Source of the DNA: Entamoeba invadens IP1 | Lineage: Eukaryota; Evosea; Mastigamoebida; Endamoebidae | NCBI RefSeq assembly: GCF_000330505.1 | Contig: NW_004440113.1 | Location: forward strand, 396,177 to 460,176 | Reading direction: 5' to 3' | DNA length: 64,000 bases | Shown here: positions 32,264 through 43,494 of the stretch, piece after piece | Layout: each line of letters opens with the position of its first letter | How positions within the stretch are numbered: position 1 is the first letter of the stretch | Notes under the pieces: generated by a model | The model's input: only the letters and a program-made list of their open reading frames with translations | Databases searched by the model: none | What the model was told of the DNA's origin: nothing | Program-made: the position numbers and the translations under genes

Positions 32264-32460
32264 GAGTCAGTCTTTTAACGTTATCTGGTGGACAAAAAAT
32301 AGATTCATTTTTGTCTAAACATCGGGCATTAGGTAAAACGTGAAAAAACCCGAAACAATTGGGATGGGTTTTTGGGACTGCTTCCCGAATTATTCCCATT
32401 TTTATGGTCCAAAAGGCACCAGATAACATTTGAGACCAGATAACGTTAAAAGACTGACTG
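32264..32460. mobile_element. TA-flanked miniature inverted-repeat element (Tc1/mariner-type MITE), 197 bp
   Basis: Perfect 25-bp terminal inverted repeats at 32265-32289 and 32435-32459 (start AGTCAGTCTTTTAACG) are bounded on both sides by TA (32262-32263 and 32461-32462). Including the outer base, the right end reads CAGTCAGTC, typical of mariner/pogo termini; the left outermost base is G instead of C. A second partial copy of the inner repeat (CACCAGATAAC) occurs near 32418. No coding capacity. It lies 300 bp upstream of the oxidoreductase gene. Confidence 0.8.
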
Positions 32461-32759
32461 TATTATTGTAATCTCCGACGGTTTGTCAGTTTTTTCCTTT
32501 TTTCAAAACTCAAAATATTATTGTTTGACTCAATCATTGACAGTCCCAAAAATTTGACCAATAAATACCAATTTTTTGATCTTTGCTTTAAAAATTGTTT
32601 AAAATAAACTTTAAACAAATATCTCAACAACACTTTTTGTAGATGAAGCTGCTTTTTGTTGTGAATTACCTTTTGTTATTAATTCATTTCAACATTTTTT
32701 TTTCTCGCCACAATCCTTTCAAAAATATAAATTGAATTTTATCTCGAAAACAGTAAAAA

Positions 32760-35700
32760 ATGTCTGTGATTGATGGATGCCACGCAGTGGCTCAGGCCGC
32801 TTACTACATGAGCGACACACAATTTATATTCCCAATTTCGCCTGCTACTTCTATTGGAGATACTTGTGAGGAAATGTCGGCTTCTCACGTCAAGAATATG
32901 TACGGAAACGTCACTTCTATCGTTGAGATGGAAAGCGAACTTGGCTCAATTGCTTCTGTACATGGTTCGTCAGAAATTGGTGCAATTCCATCCACCTTTA
33001 CTTCATCACAAGGATTGTTACTAATGCCACCAAATATGTTCAAAATTGCTGGGGAGTTACTTCCAGCTGTTATTCATGTTGCATCGCGAAACATTGGAGC
33101 TTCTGGGATGACTGTGTTTTGTGACAATACTGATGTGCTGTCATGCAGATCAACTGGTTTCTGTTACTTAACGTCGAACACCCCACAAGAGAGCTACGAC
33201 TTTGCCGTCATATGCTATATGGCCACAATCGAAGCATCACTCCCCTTCCTCCACTTCTTTGATGGGTTCAAAACTGGCTACGCACTCCAAAAAGTGAGCA
33301 CGTTGGAACCTAACGAACTTTTCGATCTGATCAATAAAAAGCAGCTGGAGAAGCACAGACAAAGGAGACTGTCTCCACACAACCCAACAACACAAACTCT
33401 CATACAGTGCAACGATACAGCTTTCCAATCAATGGAACGTACGAACGAGTACTATAACAGAGTACCCGAGATTGTCCAAAATTGTTTCAATAAATTCGAA
33501 GAGAAGACTGGAAGGAAATACAACGTTTTTGATTTGTTCGGCGACACTGATGCTGAGGTCTGTATCATCGCATTTGGTAGTGTCTGTGGAACAATCAGAA
33601 ATTTGCTTTTGGAAGAGAACAAAAAACTTGTTGGGGAAAAGGTGTGCCTCATCGAAGTGAGGCTGATTCTGCCTTTCTCTGTCGAGAAGCTAATTGAGAA
33701 GATTCCAAAAACTACAAAGAAGATCGTTGTGCTTGACAAGACCAAAGAACCTGGAGCAAACGGGGAGCCTTTATATCAAGCTGTCTGTTCTGCATTGAAC
33801 GAGGCCGATATGAGAATCAAAGTTCATGAATGTAGATATGGTCTTGGAGGCAAGGAAATGACCCCTTCCATGATTCTATCGATAATAAAGAATATTGCTG
33901 AGAACAACAAGCTGAAAACGATGTTTGTTCTATTTTTTTGCCTTATATTCTTCCCCATTCTGAAATGGCGAATCTTGTTCTGTTAATCACTCATTCTATA
34001 AATACATCATCTATATACTACATTTAATAATTTACAAACTATACTAAATATATTAAATTGTAATTAAATAAATAATATAGTAATTTGAACCATATGTTTT
34101 GCCACAAAAGAAACAAACAACTGATTATAATAAAACAGCTATTTATTTATAGTTTCACAATTGGTATAGACGATGACGTCACACACCTCTCACTTTCATA
34201 TGACTCAAACTTCACGATGAAAGGCGCTGATTTTGAGGCGATTATATATGGTGTTTCTGGTGTTCCAATATCAAAAACGATTTTGGGTTCCACAACGAAA
34301 GATGAATACGTCCAGGGATTTAAAATGATAGATATGGCTAAAGAAGCTGGAATGGTAAGAAACGATCTCAGGATTTCTAAAAGAGAAATTCTCTCACAAT
34401 TTGAGATTGAAGAGGCGGACGTTGTCTTTGTATTGGAGAGAACTCAATATTTCGTTCCTGTTTTGAAAGACATAAAGAAAAACGGGATTCTTGTCATTTC
34501 AGAAGATTGCGAGTCGTTCCAACAACTCAGCCTTGAGACGCTTGAAACGGTGTTGACGAAAAACGTCAGAGTCTTTTTCAAGAAAATGACAACTGAAGAT
34601 TGCGTCAAAGAGGTACTAAAAATGAGAACTGGAAATCACTCATTTGATGAAGCAGATTACAAAGGTGGAATGTACAAACAGAAGATAGAGAAAATTATAG
34701 AAGAAAAGAGAGCACACAAGAAGGTTGTTAATGACAAGTACTACACCGATATAGTGCTGAAGATAGAAAATGGACATGGAAACGAGTTGAAAGTGTCTGA
34801 CATGGTGCCTGGGTTCTATTGCCCAACTGGACAGTCACAGTTCAACAAAAGAAGAGTCAACAAAAGAATACCACATTGGGATATTAACATGTGCCAACAA
34901 TGCTCAACGTGCTCTATCGTGTGCCCGTCATCATCCTCACGAATATTTGCGCTTGACGTCGACCACCCAGTACCCGACGAGTTCAAGATGAAAAATTCGA
35001 CAAAGGGAAAGTACAAGTACCGCGTGCAAGTATCACCGGAGGACTGTATGGGATGCAACAGCTGTGCGAGTTCATGCAAATCGAAGGCAATAACTATGCT
35101 TGAGGACGACGATAATTACGAAGAACAAGTGAGAAATTGGAAGTTCGCAATGACGATCCCGGACTTCGAAAAGAAGTCGACAATTGAGGAGTTGGCAATG
35201 AATAAACCATTACTTGAATTTGCGAACGTATGTACTGGTTGTGGAGAGATGGCTTCGGTCAAAATGGCAACACAGTTGTTTGGAAAGAGGATGGTTTGTG
35301 CTATGACGTCTGGGTGTTCAAGTGTGTCTTCTGGAGTAATTGGTATGACTGCTTTCACAAAAGACGCAAATGGACGAGGACCAACATACGGCAACTCACT
35401 TTTGGAAGACAACATGGAGTATGCCTTTGGGATGGCAGTTTCGTTGCACCAGAACAGAGAGATACTAGTTAAACATGTTAATACAATTGTAAACAACAAA
35501 ACACTGAGAAGCAACATTGGAGAGGAGTTTGCGAAGTTGTTGGAAGAGTGGCTTGTTGTAAAAGAAGACGGAGATAAAGCCGAGGAACTTTGCGCAAAAA
35601 TTGAACCACTTTTGAAAGAAATCAAAAGCGAAGAAGAAGAGATTGTTGAGGTGCAAAAGTATGCTGAATACTTCCACAAGATTGAGGCGTGGAGCGTTAT

Positions 35701-36319
35701 TGGCGATGGCGCAGCATTTGACATTGGTACTGCTGGGGTTGACCATATTGCTTCATTACACGTTGGGTTAAAGACAATTGTTAACAACACTCAAGCTTAT
35801 TCGAATACTGGCGGACACCACTCAAAGGCAAGTCCAGAAGGTGTGGTTTGTAAATTCGCTTCAAAGGGAACTGATGCTGTTCAAAAAGACTTGGCATCAA
35901 TTCTGATTAACTACGGCACGTGTTACGTTGCTCAGTGTTGTGTTCAGGCAAACCCCGAGCAAGCAATGAAAGCTTTGATCGAGGCCGAAAGGTTTAACGG
36001 ACCGGCGTTTGTCATATTTTATTGTGTCTGTGTCGATCACAAATTCGACCTCCATAACGCAATTGAGGAATCGAGACTTCTGGTCCAAAATGGGTACTGG
36101 AACTTGTTCAGATACGACCCATCAAAGAAAGGAACTGGTGTTAATCCACTCACATTGGACAGCGAGTGTAGGATTGTTGACTTTTCGCCAGTCATCATGA
36201 ATGAAGACCGATTTTCGTTGCTTAGAAATGATGACGACAAAACAAAGCAACTTGTGAAGAGTATCCAAAACAAAATGCAGGAAAGACTTGACGAATTAGT
36301 GAAACGAGCAAAGAACTAA
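32760..36319 (+). CDS. Divergent pyruvate:ferredoxin oxidoreductase paralogue, 1109 aa, one intron
   Basis: Exons 32760-33922 and 34153-36319 around a 230-nt intron; the join reads KLKTIFTIGIDDDVTHLSL. Domains follow PFOR order: TPP/substrate domain I (FPISPATSIGD; VEMESELGS; TFTSSQGLLLMPPNM; HVASRN), domain II, a degraded domain III, a ferredoxin-like domain with two clusters (CQQCSTCSIVCP and CMGCNSCASSCK), and TPP domain VI (CTGCGEMASVKMATQLFG; GDGAAFDIG; YSNTGGHHSKASPEG; CVDH). PFOR converts pyruvate and CoA to acetyl-CoA with ferredoxin reduction. Cluster cysteines, the catalytic Glu and the Arg are kept. The domain I Thr of PITP is Ser here, and the GSDGTVGANK-type CoA-region motif is absent. 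Somewhat shorter than the usual 1170-1200 residues. Confidence 0.88.
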
Positions 36320-36997
36320 TTAAAATCAAATTGGGTTTTAACAACATATATCCAAATTTTGGGTTTAATAATAAATTGAATATTTTTAGATAAAATAAAC
36401 ATTAAAATGGGATGGATTCAGTCCAAATTGTTACCTTAACTAAATACTCGTCTTAAATACTTGTTGATGGATAAAAACTCGAGTGTTTCCATGACTGACG
36501 ATAAGGTTGTTTTTAAATACAAATATTTTTCATTTATCTTAAATTTAAGTTTACTTATTCATTTGTTTTTTTGATTAAAAAAGATTATAAATGAAAAATC
36601 AATACAAACTCTTCAACTTGAATCTTTTTCCTACCATTGATAATACACATCTTCATTATCTAAACATATAATTGTTTATCAATAATACTTAATGACACAA
36701 AGCTAATAACTTAATAAAGAAAGAAATCAACATAATCTTCAAATTTGTTTTTATGTAAAGAATTATATTATACTTATTGTTTAATAAAGAAATTGTTTGT
36801 AAAATAATAACTACCTAATTCACATTAGACAATTGTCAAGTATTTTTTGATATTGTCAACATTATTCAATTGAATAATGAATTAGTAATGATTAAAATTA
36901 ATAACACAATAAAGGTTCATAACATTTAATACAAAAATATAATTAACATGATAAATGATACCAGAGGTTAATTAAAAATAAATGGAAATAAACTCAT
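36320..36997. other. Convergent AT-rich intergenic region
   Basis: About 680 bp between convergent genes. No feature recognised beyond AT-rich low complexity. Confidence 0.6.
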
Positions 36998-37882
36998 TTA
37001 ATTTTCTGTTTGTTGTGCTTGTTCTGATTCTTTTAATTGCTCTCTTTGACGGATTGGTCTTCTCTTGACAACTTCAGCTTGTTTCAGTTGTTTGATTTGT
37101 GACTTCAACACTTTATCAGTGACTTTGTGGAGGTTCTCGGTTGATGCAATCATAGTCTCTTTCATGTTGATTTTCTTCACCAATTTTTCAATAGCCGCTC
37201 GAGCAGTTTCTGCGACATTCAACGAATAGCCCTTTTCGAAAGCTGCAGCAATCCTTTGAACGATCTTAGAATGTGTAGAAGTGTAAGCCATAGTAGCCTT
37301 CTTTTCAACATATTCTTTAATCTTTTCAGCATCTCCCTTGAATTTCTTTGTTGCAACTTTAACACTCTTCTTAGCAGCAACAGAAGCAGCAATAGTTGCA
37401 TACTTCTTTGCCAATTTACTTGCAATTTTGGTGATCATCTTCTGTGTTCTCATGCGTTGTTCAACATAATTACCAGTGTCTTCAACACCAACAAATCTTT
37501 CAAGTTTATTACCTCTGACAATGTTATCTCTGAATGGTTGAGTAACTTTATCTGCTGTCGATCTCATCTCTCTCAAGACTCTAACTTTAGACATACGAGC
37601 CTCATGAAGCAGTTTTTGCTCTCTTTCAATCTCAAGTTCAAGTCGTGTTCTATCTTCTACAACTGTTGCATATTTAAGGTCTCTATACAAATAATGAAGT
37701 TTATTGGAGTGAGTACGTTCGGTTTGCTCAAAACGCTCAATTTGTTCTCTGAGTCCAAGAGTCTCCGAACGAACAGTGTTAATTCGGTTTTGGATCACTG
37801 CAGTCCTCTTGAAAGGTGAGTACACGTCCGCCAAAGAAAGTGTGACAAGTAAGAGAATAAACATGTTATTAATATGTGACAT
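36998..37882 (-). CDS. Secreted or lumenal coiled-coil protein, 294 aa
   Basis: Begins MSHINNMFILLLVTLSLADV, a signal peptide with a short n-region (the second Met gives an even more canonical one). The mature protein is almost entirely helical and charged: a long coiled coil from about 30 to 110 (LREQIERFEQTERTHSNKLH), a Lys/Ala-rich helical middle (KKYATIAASVAAKKSVKVAT) and a Gln/Glu/Arg tail. No membrane span, cysteine pattern or known domain. Possibly a vacuolar, granule or cyst-wall-associated protein, but that is a guess. Confidence 0.75.
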   Translation of the reverse strand: MSHINNMFILLLVTLSLADVYSPFKRTAVIQNRINTVRSETLGLREQIERFEQTERTHSNKLHYLYRDLKYATVVEDRTRLELEIEREQKLLHEARMSKVRVLREMRSTADKVTQPFRDNIVRGNKLERFVGVEDTGNYVEQRMRTQKMITKIASKLAKKYATIAASVAAKKSVKVATKKFKGDAEKIKEYVEKKATMAYTSTHSKIVQRIAAAFEKGYSLNVAETARAAIEKLVKKINMKETMIASTENLHKVTDKVLKSQIKQLKQAEVVKRRPIRQREQLKESEQAQQTEN

Positions 37883-38934
37883 TTACAGTTTTAACTGCTT
37901 TATAATTGCCCTGTTGCGTTTTGTCCCTGGTTGGTATATGTTATTGTGAAAATTGACATTCCCTAATTCCGGTCGTTTGTAACAAAGACGTAGAAACTTG
38001 TTGATCAAAAAGAATTCTCACAATTGCATCTTATTTTAATTATTCTATTCAATTACTATTAAAGTGTTATATGTTTTATGTTAATTTCTTCGATTTCATA
38101 CCTTTTGAGAAAATAGAGTCTTTAACAAATTTTCATTTGGTGTTTCAAAACAAATCCAAATCTCTTCTGTATGGTTTTTTATCACTTCTCGTAAAACGAC
38201 TTTTTGTTCTTAAAACACCCTCTAAATGATGGAGTCTTGTTTTCAACAAGACAACTTTTATTTTCTTTCATTATCTTCAGCATTTTTGTACAAATGAAAC
38301 CATAGTTTTCATTATTTTAATAAACTTTTAATATATGATTGTATTTATACTTTCATTTAATACATATAAACTAAACATAATAATTAATAATAACCTTTTG
38401 AAAACAGTTTTACCACAGATCCTATTTTGACGTCTTTTTTTGTCTTCACACTTTTTCATCCCAATTTTTTGCATTTAGATTTCACATTTTCCGACAAATT
38501 GCTCCAACCTCTGGGACATTCCAACAATTTCCTTTTGTGTTATATTTTAATGGTCAATTGAATACAACAAGATAAAAAAAATAATTGTACCATATTTGTA
38601 ATACAATTATTATAAAATAAATTATAAAAATAATAATTATTTTTAACTTCAAAAACAATTTTCGTTTGTTTCTAGTTTTTAAAATACTATTATTTATTAT
38701 TAAATTTACTATTCGAATAATGGGTGTTATTTTTTTGTGTTAATAATTTTTGAATTGAATTCATTATTATCGCAAAAAAATGTATTTTTCTATCTCATTA
38801 TATTATTATAAATTTACTATTAATTAATTTTTGAAAAATTCTTTTGATATTATAATAAAATAGTACATTTAATTAGACATACTGACTTACATAATATCTT
38901 CTGATAAACTAATACAATAATAAAATTATTAGAA
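37883..38934. other. AT-rich intergenic region
   Basis: About 1.05 kb between two minus-strand genes. Long T and A tracts. Nothing recognised. Confidence 0.6.
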
Positions 38935-39450
38935 TTATTCAACCATTTTTTGAAGATAGTTAACATTAGCCATGATTTTCTTCATCTCCTCGTTTTTAGT
39001 TATTTTGTACTGATTAAATTCTTTCTGAAGAGTTTCATATTTGAGAGTTAAACTTGACCGCTTTGTTTGCAACCTATTAAGTACCACTTTTGCTGTTTCC
39101 AAATCGGTAGTTGTAAGATCGGAGTCTCTCACTTTCTTTCTTAGTAAATCGTTTTCTCTGTCTTTATCTTCAATTGAGTTGTTAAGGGAAGTTATGAGTT
39201 TCTGTAATTCCTCATTCTTTGATGACAAAGTTTGTATTTCGGAGGTGTTATGAACAGTTGTTACTCGTTGACGTAAAGCAAACAACTCGGCATTTAAACT
39301 ATCACTTTTATTTCTTAATTCTATTAACTTTTCGCGATAAACACTGTTATTTTCAGACAACTGTTTTATTAAGTTATCGTTTGTAGAGTCACTGCTTCGT
39401 GGATTATTCGCAAAATTTGAATTGAAAGGTGTTGTATAAGGATATGACAT
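38935..39450 (-). CDS. Small coiled-coil protein, 171 aa
   Basis: ATG at 39450 (MSYPYTTPFNSNF). A short polar Asn/Ser-rich N-terminus is followed by continuous heptad-like coiled coil from about residue 28 to the end (LIKQLSENNSVYREKLIELR; IQTLSSKNEELQKLITSLN; LKYETLQKEFNQYKITK). No other domain. Divergent from the phosphoesterase gene with only 145 bp between start codons. Likely a cytoskeletal or scaffold component; the family is not identifiable from a coiled coil. Confidence 0.75.
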   Translation of the reverse strand: MSYPYTTPFNSNFANNPRSSDSTNDNLIKQLSENNSVYREKLIELRNKSDSLNAELFALRQRVTTVHNTSEIQTLSSKNEELQKLITSLNNSIEDKDRENDLLRKKVRDSDLTTTDLETAKVVLNRLQTKRSSLTLKYETLQKEFNQYKITKNEEMKKIMANVNYLQKMVE

Positions 39451-39595
39451 TACTCTTCCTCTATTTGAATTACTAGTAATATTCTAGTATAGTATACTAT
39501 TTGTATATATTAGTAATTTTCATTAATAATTATTAATTAAATGTACTATTTAGGTTTTCTTCACAAGAAAATAACTCAATAACCCACAAGTCAGT

Positions 39596-40381
39596 ATGGA
39601 AGACATCCAATTTCTCTCAGATCTCCATTTGGAGGAACCACTCAATTACCAATATTTTAAAACACATCCTATAATTCCTCAAAGCAAATATTTGGTGATC
39701 GGAGGAGATTTAATCGATTATAATAATATCGAAACTATTAACTGGTTTTTCGATGATTGCAGTCAACTCTTCAAAACGGTTTTTATCGTCTTTGGAAATC
39801 ATGACTTTTACAACTTTAAAATTCCCCTCTCAGAAATGAATCTCCCGTTTCAATGGGCCGTTCGCAAAAACATTTTTTATGTGAATAACATTTCCATCGT
39901 TTTTAATACGACCGAAATCTTCTTTACCACGTTATGGAGTTTGTTGGACAAAACGAAAAAAGAGGAAACAAAACAAGCGCCTGAATTTCGATACATAAAA
40001 TACACAAAAACGAAATTACTTGACTTGGAATCATATAACAAAACGTTTGAAAACACTCATTTGTGGCTTGCAAACAAAATCCAAACGTCAACAGCAAAAC
40101 ACAAAATCGTTTTTACACATCATTGCCCGACAAAAACACTTGAAACGCCAAGAGATAATTGGTTCACTTTTTTTAGAAGTGATTGTGATGATTTGATTCA
40201 AAAAACTGATTTGTGGGTTTTCGGACACACTCACAAAAATGTAAAAACTAAAAAAATCGGAAACGCACTGCTTGCTACAAACCAGTTCGGGCATTTGTCA
40301 AAAAACGAAAATTTTTCGTTCGATGGAGAAATGACAACAAAGAAAGTTTTCAAAATCTACAACACACAGAGTGTACTATAA
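39596..40381 (+). CDS. Soluble calcineurin-like metallophosphoesterase, 261 aa
   Basis: All five metallophosphoesterase blocks are present in order: SDLHLE near residue 8, GGDLID near 37, GNHDF near 66, HHCPT near 177 and GHTH near 210. These supply the Asp/His/Asn dimetal ligands. Similar compact proteins include bacterial-type Icc/YkuE phosphoesterases, and the substrate cannot be inferred. No signal peptide or membrane segment, so presumably cytosolic. Lys/Phe-rich, intronless. Confidence 0.88.
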   Translation: MEDIQFLSDLHLEEPLNYQYFKTHPIIPQSKYLVIGGDLIDYNNIETINWFFDDCSQLFKTVFIVFGNHDFYNFKIPLSEMNLPFQWAVRKNIFYVNNISIVFNTTEIFFTTLWSLLDKTKKEETKQAPEFRYIKYTKTKLLDLESYNKTFENTHLWLANKIQTSTAKHKIVFTHHCPTKTLETPRDNWFTFFRSDCDDLIQKTDLWVFGHTHKNVKTKKIGNALLATNQFGHLSKNENFSFDGEMTTKKVFKIYNTQSVL

Positions 40382-40832
40382 TTATACTATTCTTTTCTAT
40401 TTTATTGTATCTATTAATACAATCACATAATAATAATTCTATTATTTATTTACTTATTACCAAAGAAATTTTTTAATTGTATTTTTTTATGAATTAATTT
40501 CAAAAACAATTATAATTTTATAATTAGAAACATTTTTTTATAATTATAATTAATAAAAACTATAATTTTATAATTAGAAACATTTTTTTATAATTATAAT
40601 TAATAAAAACTATAATTCTATTACATACAATTAAATTATTATTTATTATTTCCATTTTATTAAAAAATATGATTCCTAAAAATGCAATTTTGGGAATTAG
40701 AAACATAATTTTCAATTAAACAATATATAAATATAATAAAAAAATCAAAATTGTTTTAAAAAAAAATTATCAGTTCGATAATAAAAAAATCAGAAAAACC
40801 GAAAAATGAACTAAATAAAAAACAAAACGAAA
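40382..40832. other. Intergenic region with a 50-bp tandem duplication
   Basis: About 450 bp between two plus-strand genes. Contains the duplication at 40511-40610. Otherwise A/T runs only. Confidence 0.6.
40511..40610. repeat. Perfect 50-bp tandem duplication
   Basis: Two identical 50-bp units at 40511-40560 and 40561-40610, each beginning TATAATTTTATAATTAGAAA, followed by an imperfect third start. Exact identity in neutral AT-rich DNA implies a recent duplication (or an assembly artefact). Confidence 0.9.
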
Positions 40833-42011
40833 ATGATGCGCAATGTTGTCTTTAATTATGTTTCTGCGAACCCACTTTATTCAGTTTCGTGGAGTAACCG
40901 TAAAGACAAACCGTTACGTATTGCCACGACTTCATTTATGAGTCAAATCAAAAATTCATGCGAAGTTTGTTTTTGACAAAATACATTAAATAAACCATAA
41001 CGAAACTATTATAAAACTATTTCTTAACCATTTCCAGACTATTTTTAAAACTATTTTTAATAATTTGAAAAACTATATTAAACGACTTGAACGAGAGAAC
41101 AACACGAGAAATGACTTAAATTATTCTTCCCATTCCCTTTCAACGCCTATTTGTTATCAAATACTAACAAAGAGGTCATTCAGTTGAACGAGCAGTCGAA
41201 TCAAATGTTAAAAATTTGTGACACGGTGATAGAATATCCGCCGACCAAAGTCCAATTTAGTCCCGACACGTCAGTCGGGTCACGTGACTTATTAGTGACG
41301 GGTGGCTTGAAGCCCCAAATCTTCGAGATCCAACAAAACCGGATGGCGTCCGTTGCTATATTAGGTGCTTCGACTGAGGCCCTTTCCCCATGTACTTCGT
41401 TAGATTGGAATACAGTGAATAAAGATCGACTAGCGACGTGTTCTCTTGATACGACGGTGACTGTGTGGTCTGTCGAGACGTGTCAGCCGATTAAAAAATT
41501 GATAGCACATGACAAAGAAGTGTACGACGTTGCCTTTGCGGCGAACCCGGACTTATTTGGAACAGTTGGTGGGGATGGATCGCTTCGTATGTTCGATTTA
41601 AGAAGTCTTGAACATTCAACGATTTTGTACGAATCACAAGGGTTGGTCCCGCTACTCCGGCTTGCGTGGAACAGATTCGACGCAAATTATATCGCAACAT
41701 TCTCCGCTGACTCAAACAAAATCGTCGTCATCGACGCGAGAAAACCAGCAGTCCCGTATAGCGAACTCGCTTTACACCAAAGCAACGTCAACGCTATTTG
41801 TTGGAGCCCTCATAGCTCTACACATATCTGCTCAGCTTCAACAGATAGAAAGGCACTCATTTGGGACTTGTATCCTATCGAATCAGGAAAACCTCCTATG
41901 GTCTTACAATATGAGGCATCAGGAGCAGTTAATGATGTGTCGTGGTGCGGAACTAATCAAGACTTGATATGCGTCTCGGTCGCAAACCAGGTCCAAGCCA
42001 TTAGGATTTAA
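40833..42011 (+). CDS. DCAF7: WD40 protein of the DCAF7/WDR68/TTG1 family, 322 aa, one intron
   Basis: Exon 1 (40833-40964) encodes ANPLYSVSWSNRKDKPLRIA, the first blade. Exon 2 starts at 41175 after a 210-nt intron ending TACTAACAAAGAG, giving KNSCEVIQLNEQ. Characteristic DCAF7 blocks: HDKEVYDVAF, GTVGGDGSLRMFDLRSLEHS, PLLRLAWNRFDANYIAT, VNAICWSPHSSTHICSAS, RKALIWDL and a final QAIRI strand. Length is close to the animal protein (342). DCAF7 is a highly conserved scaffold for DYRK/HIPK kinases and Cul4 ligases. The intron acceptor (GAG) is unusual and was inferred from homology. An alternative start is the second of two adjacent ATGs. Confidence 0.9.
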
Positions 42012-42328
42012 ACTGAATATTATTTCTTCCTTTTGTTTTACATTTGTACTAGAAATAAACTCTTCTAATGGTGTAGTAATCATTCAATTAATAATTTGTA
42101 AATTAATAAACCATAATTTACTAATTGTTAAAGTATGGTTTATTATACTATAACAGTGCTAATTTTTAATTGGAAACAATCATTTCAAAAGCAATCAAAA
42201 ATAGTATTTAAAAATAGTTAAATATACTAAAAATATAGTATACAATTTAAAATAAATAAATTAGAAATATGAATGAAGGTATAGTCTAGATAGAAGTAAA
42301 CAATTAATTAATAAGTAAACAGAACTAA
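42012..42328. other. Convergent AT-rich intergenic region
   Basis: About 315 bp between convergent genes with no recognisable element. Confidence 0.6.
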
Positions 42329-43099
42329 TCACAGAGTGTCAAGAATGTCTTTCAAATCGTCATCCATTATAACTGGATTGCTCTCGTCGACGTCACAAGA
42401 CTGTATTTGGTAAATTCCATCGTCGTCTTGTTTGCCTGCGTTTATTGTCACTGGAATGGCTTTGGATGTCACGGTATTCCCATTCAAAGTGTTTAAAAAT
42501 ACAATCCCTAATGTGCGAAACATGTTCTTTCTTGCACAAGAAATTCCCAACTTCAAAGCTAACTTATTGGCAAGCGCCTTATCCTTTCCAGTGTATACCC
42601 CACGCCCATTTCCCCGGCTTGTTAAGTCCAGGAAATCGACAAAAGAAATTGCTGTTGTCACTTTGTATTGAAAAGTATATCTCGTAATACCCTCCTTATT
42701 TATCGACATTTCTCCATCCGTTTCTTGGTCAACACTAACAATTTGCGAGTTCCACTTTTCAAATCCAATATACGTGTTGAGGATTTCGTACATCTGATTG
42801 AGGTTGATTAGTCGGTGGATACCATCTTTCTTATCCTTCGCATACGTGATTGTGTACACATCGTCTTGTTCTGTGAAGCCATTGTGGCATTCCTCGTAAC
42901 ACTTGAAAAGGTCGGATTTGCGATAAAACCAAATGTGGAAGACAGATTCATCGCTTTTAAGACGAGAACTTTTGTAGAGCAGTCCATATGACCCAAATTT
43001 TTTCTGGATTCTTATCTCTGCTCCTTCCGAAACACCTCTCAAAAACAGAGAATTTGAGAAGGGAGGATTGTAGAAGCTCAGCAACTCATCTCTTTCCAT
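42329..43099 (-). CDS. Hypothetical protein, 256 aa
   Basis: ATG at 43099 (MERDELLSFYNPPFSNSLFL). Mixed alpha/beta; strand-like stretches such as SVFHIWFYRKSD and ITRYTFQYKVTTAISFVDFL, and an acidic C-terminal tail (VDESNPVIMDDDLKDIL). No signal peptide, membrane span, Cys/His cluster or catalytic signature recognised. Composition is coding-like. Family unknown. Confidence 0.75.
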   Translation of the reverse strand: MERDELLSFYNPPFSNSLFLRGVSEGAEIRIQKKFGSYGLLYKSSRLKSDESVFHIWFYRKSDLFKCYEECHNGFTEQDDVYTITYAKDKKDGIHRLINLNQMYEILNTYIGFEKWNSQIVSVDQETDGEMSINKEGITRYTFQYKVTTAISFVDFLDLTSRGNGRGVYTGKDKALANKLALKLGISCARKNMFRTLGIVFLNTLNGNTVTSKAIPVTINAGKQDDDGIYQIQSCDVDESNPVIMDDDLKDILDTL

Positions 43100-43494
43100 T
43101 TTATAGGTTTGATTATATTGAAATTTATTTATATTTCTTTGTGTTAATATTTTGGGATGTAATCCTCTCTACGAAAAAAAAAATATCGGAATAACAAAAA
43201 ATACTTTTATTAGTATTTATAGTTTTTTTACTGTTATTTAATTATATTACATTTTTTTATTTTTATATAATAATTGGCTAAAAAATAACAATTAATAAAA
43301 ATTATAATATGTTTGGATTATAGTTTTATTAAAAATATAATAAAAAATTATGAAATGATGATTGAATGATAAAATATTTTTTTTATAATCTAGATTATAA
43401 AAACATGTTTCTCAACAGAAAAAAAATTAATTTCCTTATATTAAATATAGTTTAAATATTAATTTAAAGTCCTTGGAACAAAAAAACCAAAACA
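43100..43494. other. Divergent AT-rich intergenic region
   Basis: About 395 bp that must contain promoters of the two flanking divergent genes. Very AT-rich; nothing can be named. Confidence 0.55.

Larger units (their letters stand above)
30900..32759. other. Divergent intergenic region with inserted elements
   Basis: About 1.86 kb between the aminotransferase and oxidoreductase genes. It contains the TA-flanked inverted-repeat element at 32264-32460 and a possible TTAA-flanked element at 31161-31655. The remainder is AT-rich with T-runs. Promoters of both genes must lie at its two ends. Confidence 0.6.

Noticed and set aside
32241..32429. 62-codon minus-strand frame
   Set aside because: Falls inside the inverted-repeat element at 32264-32460 and has no coding character.
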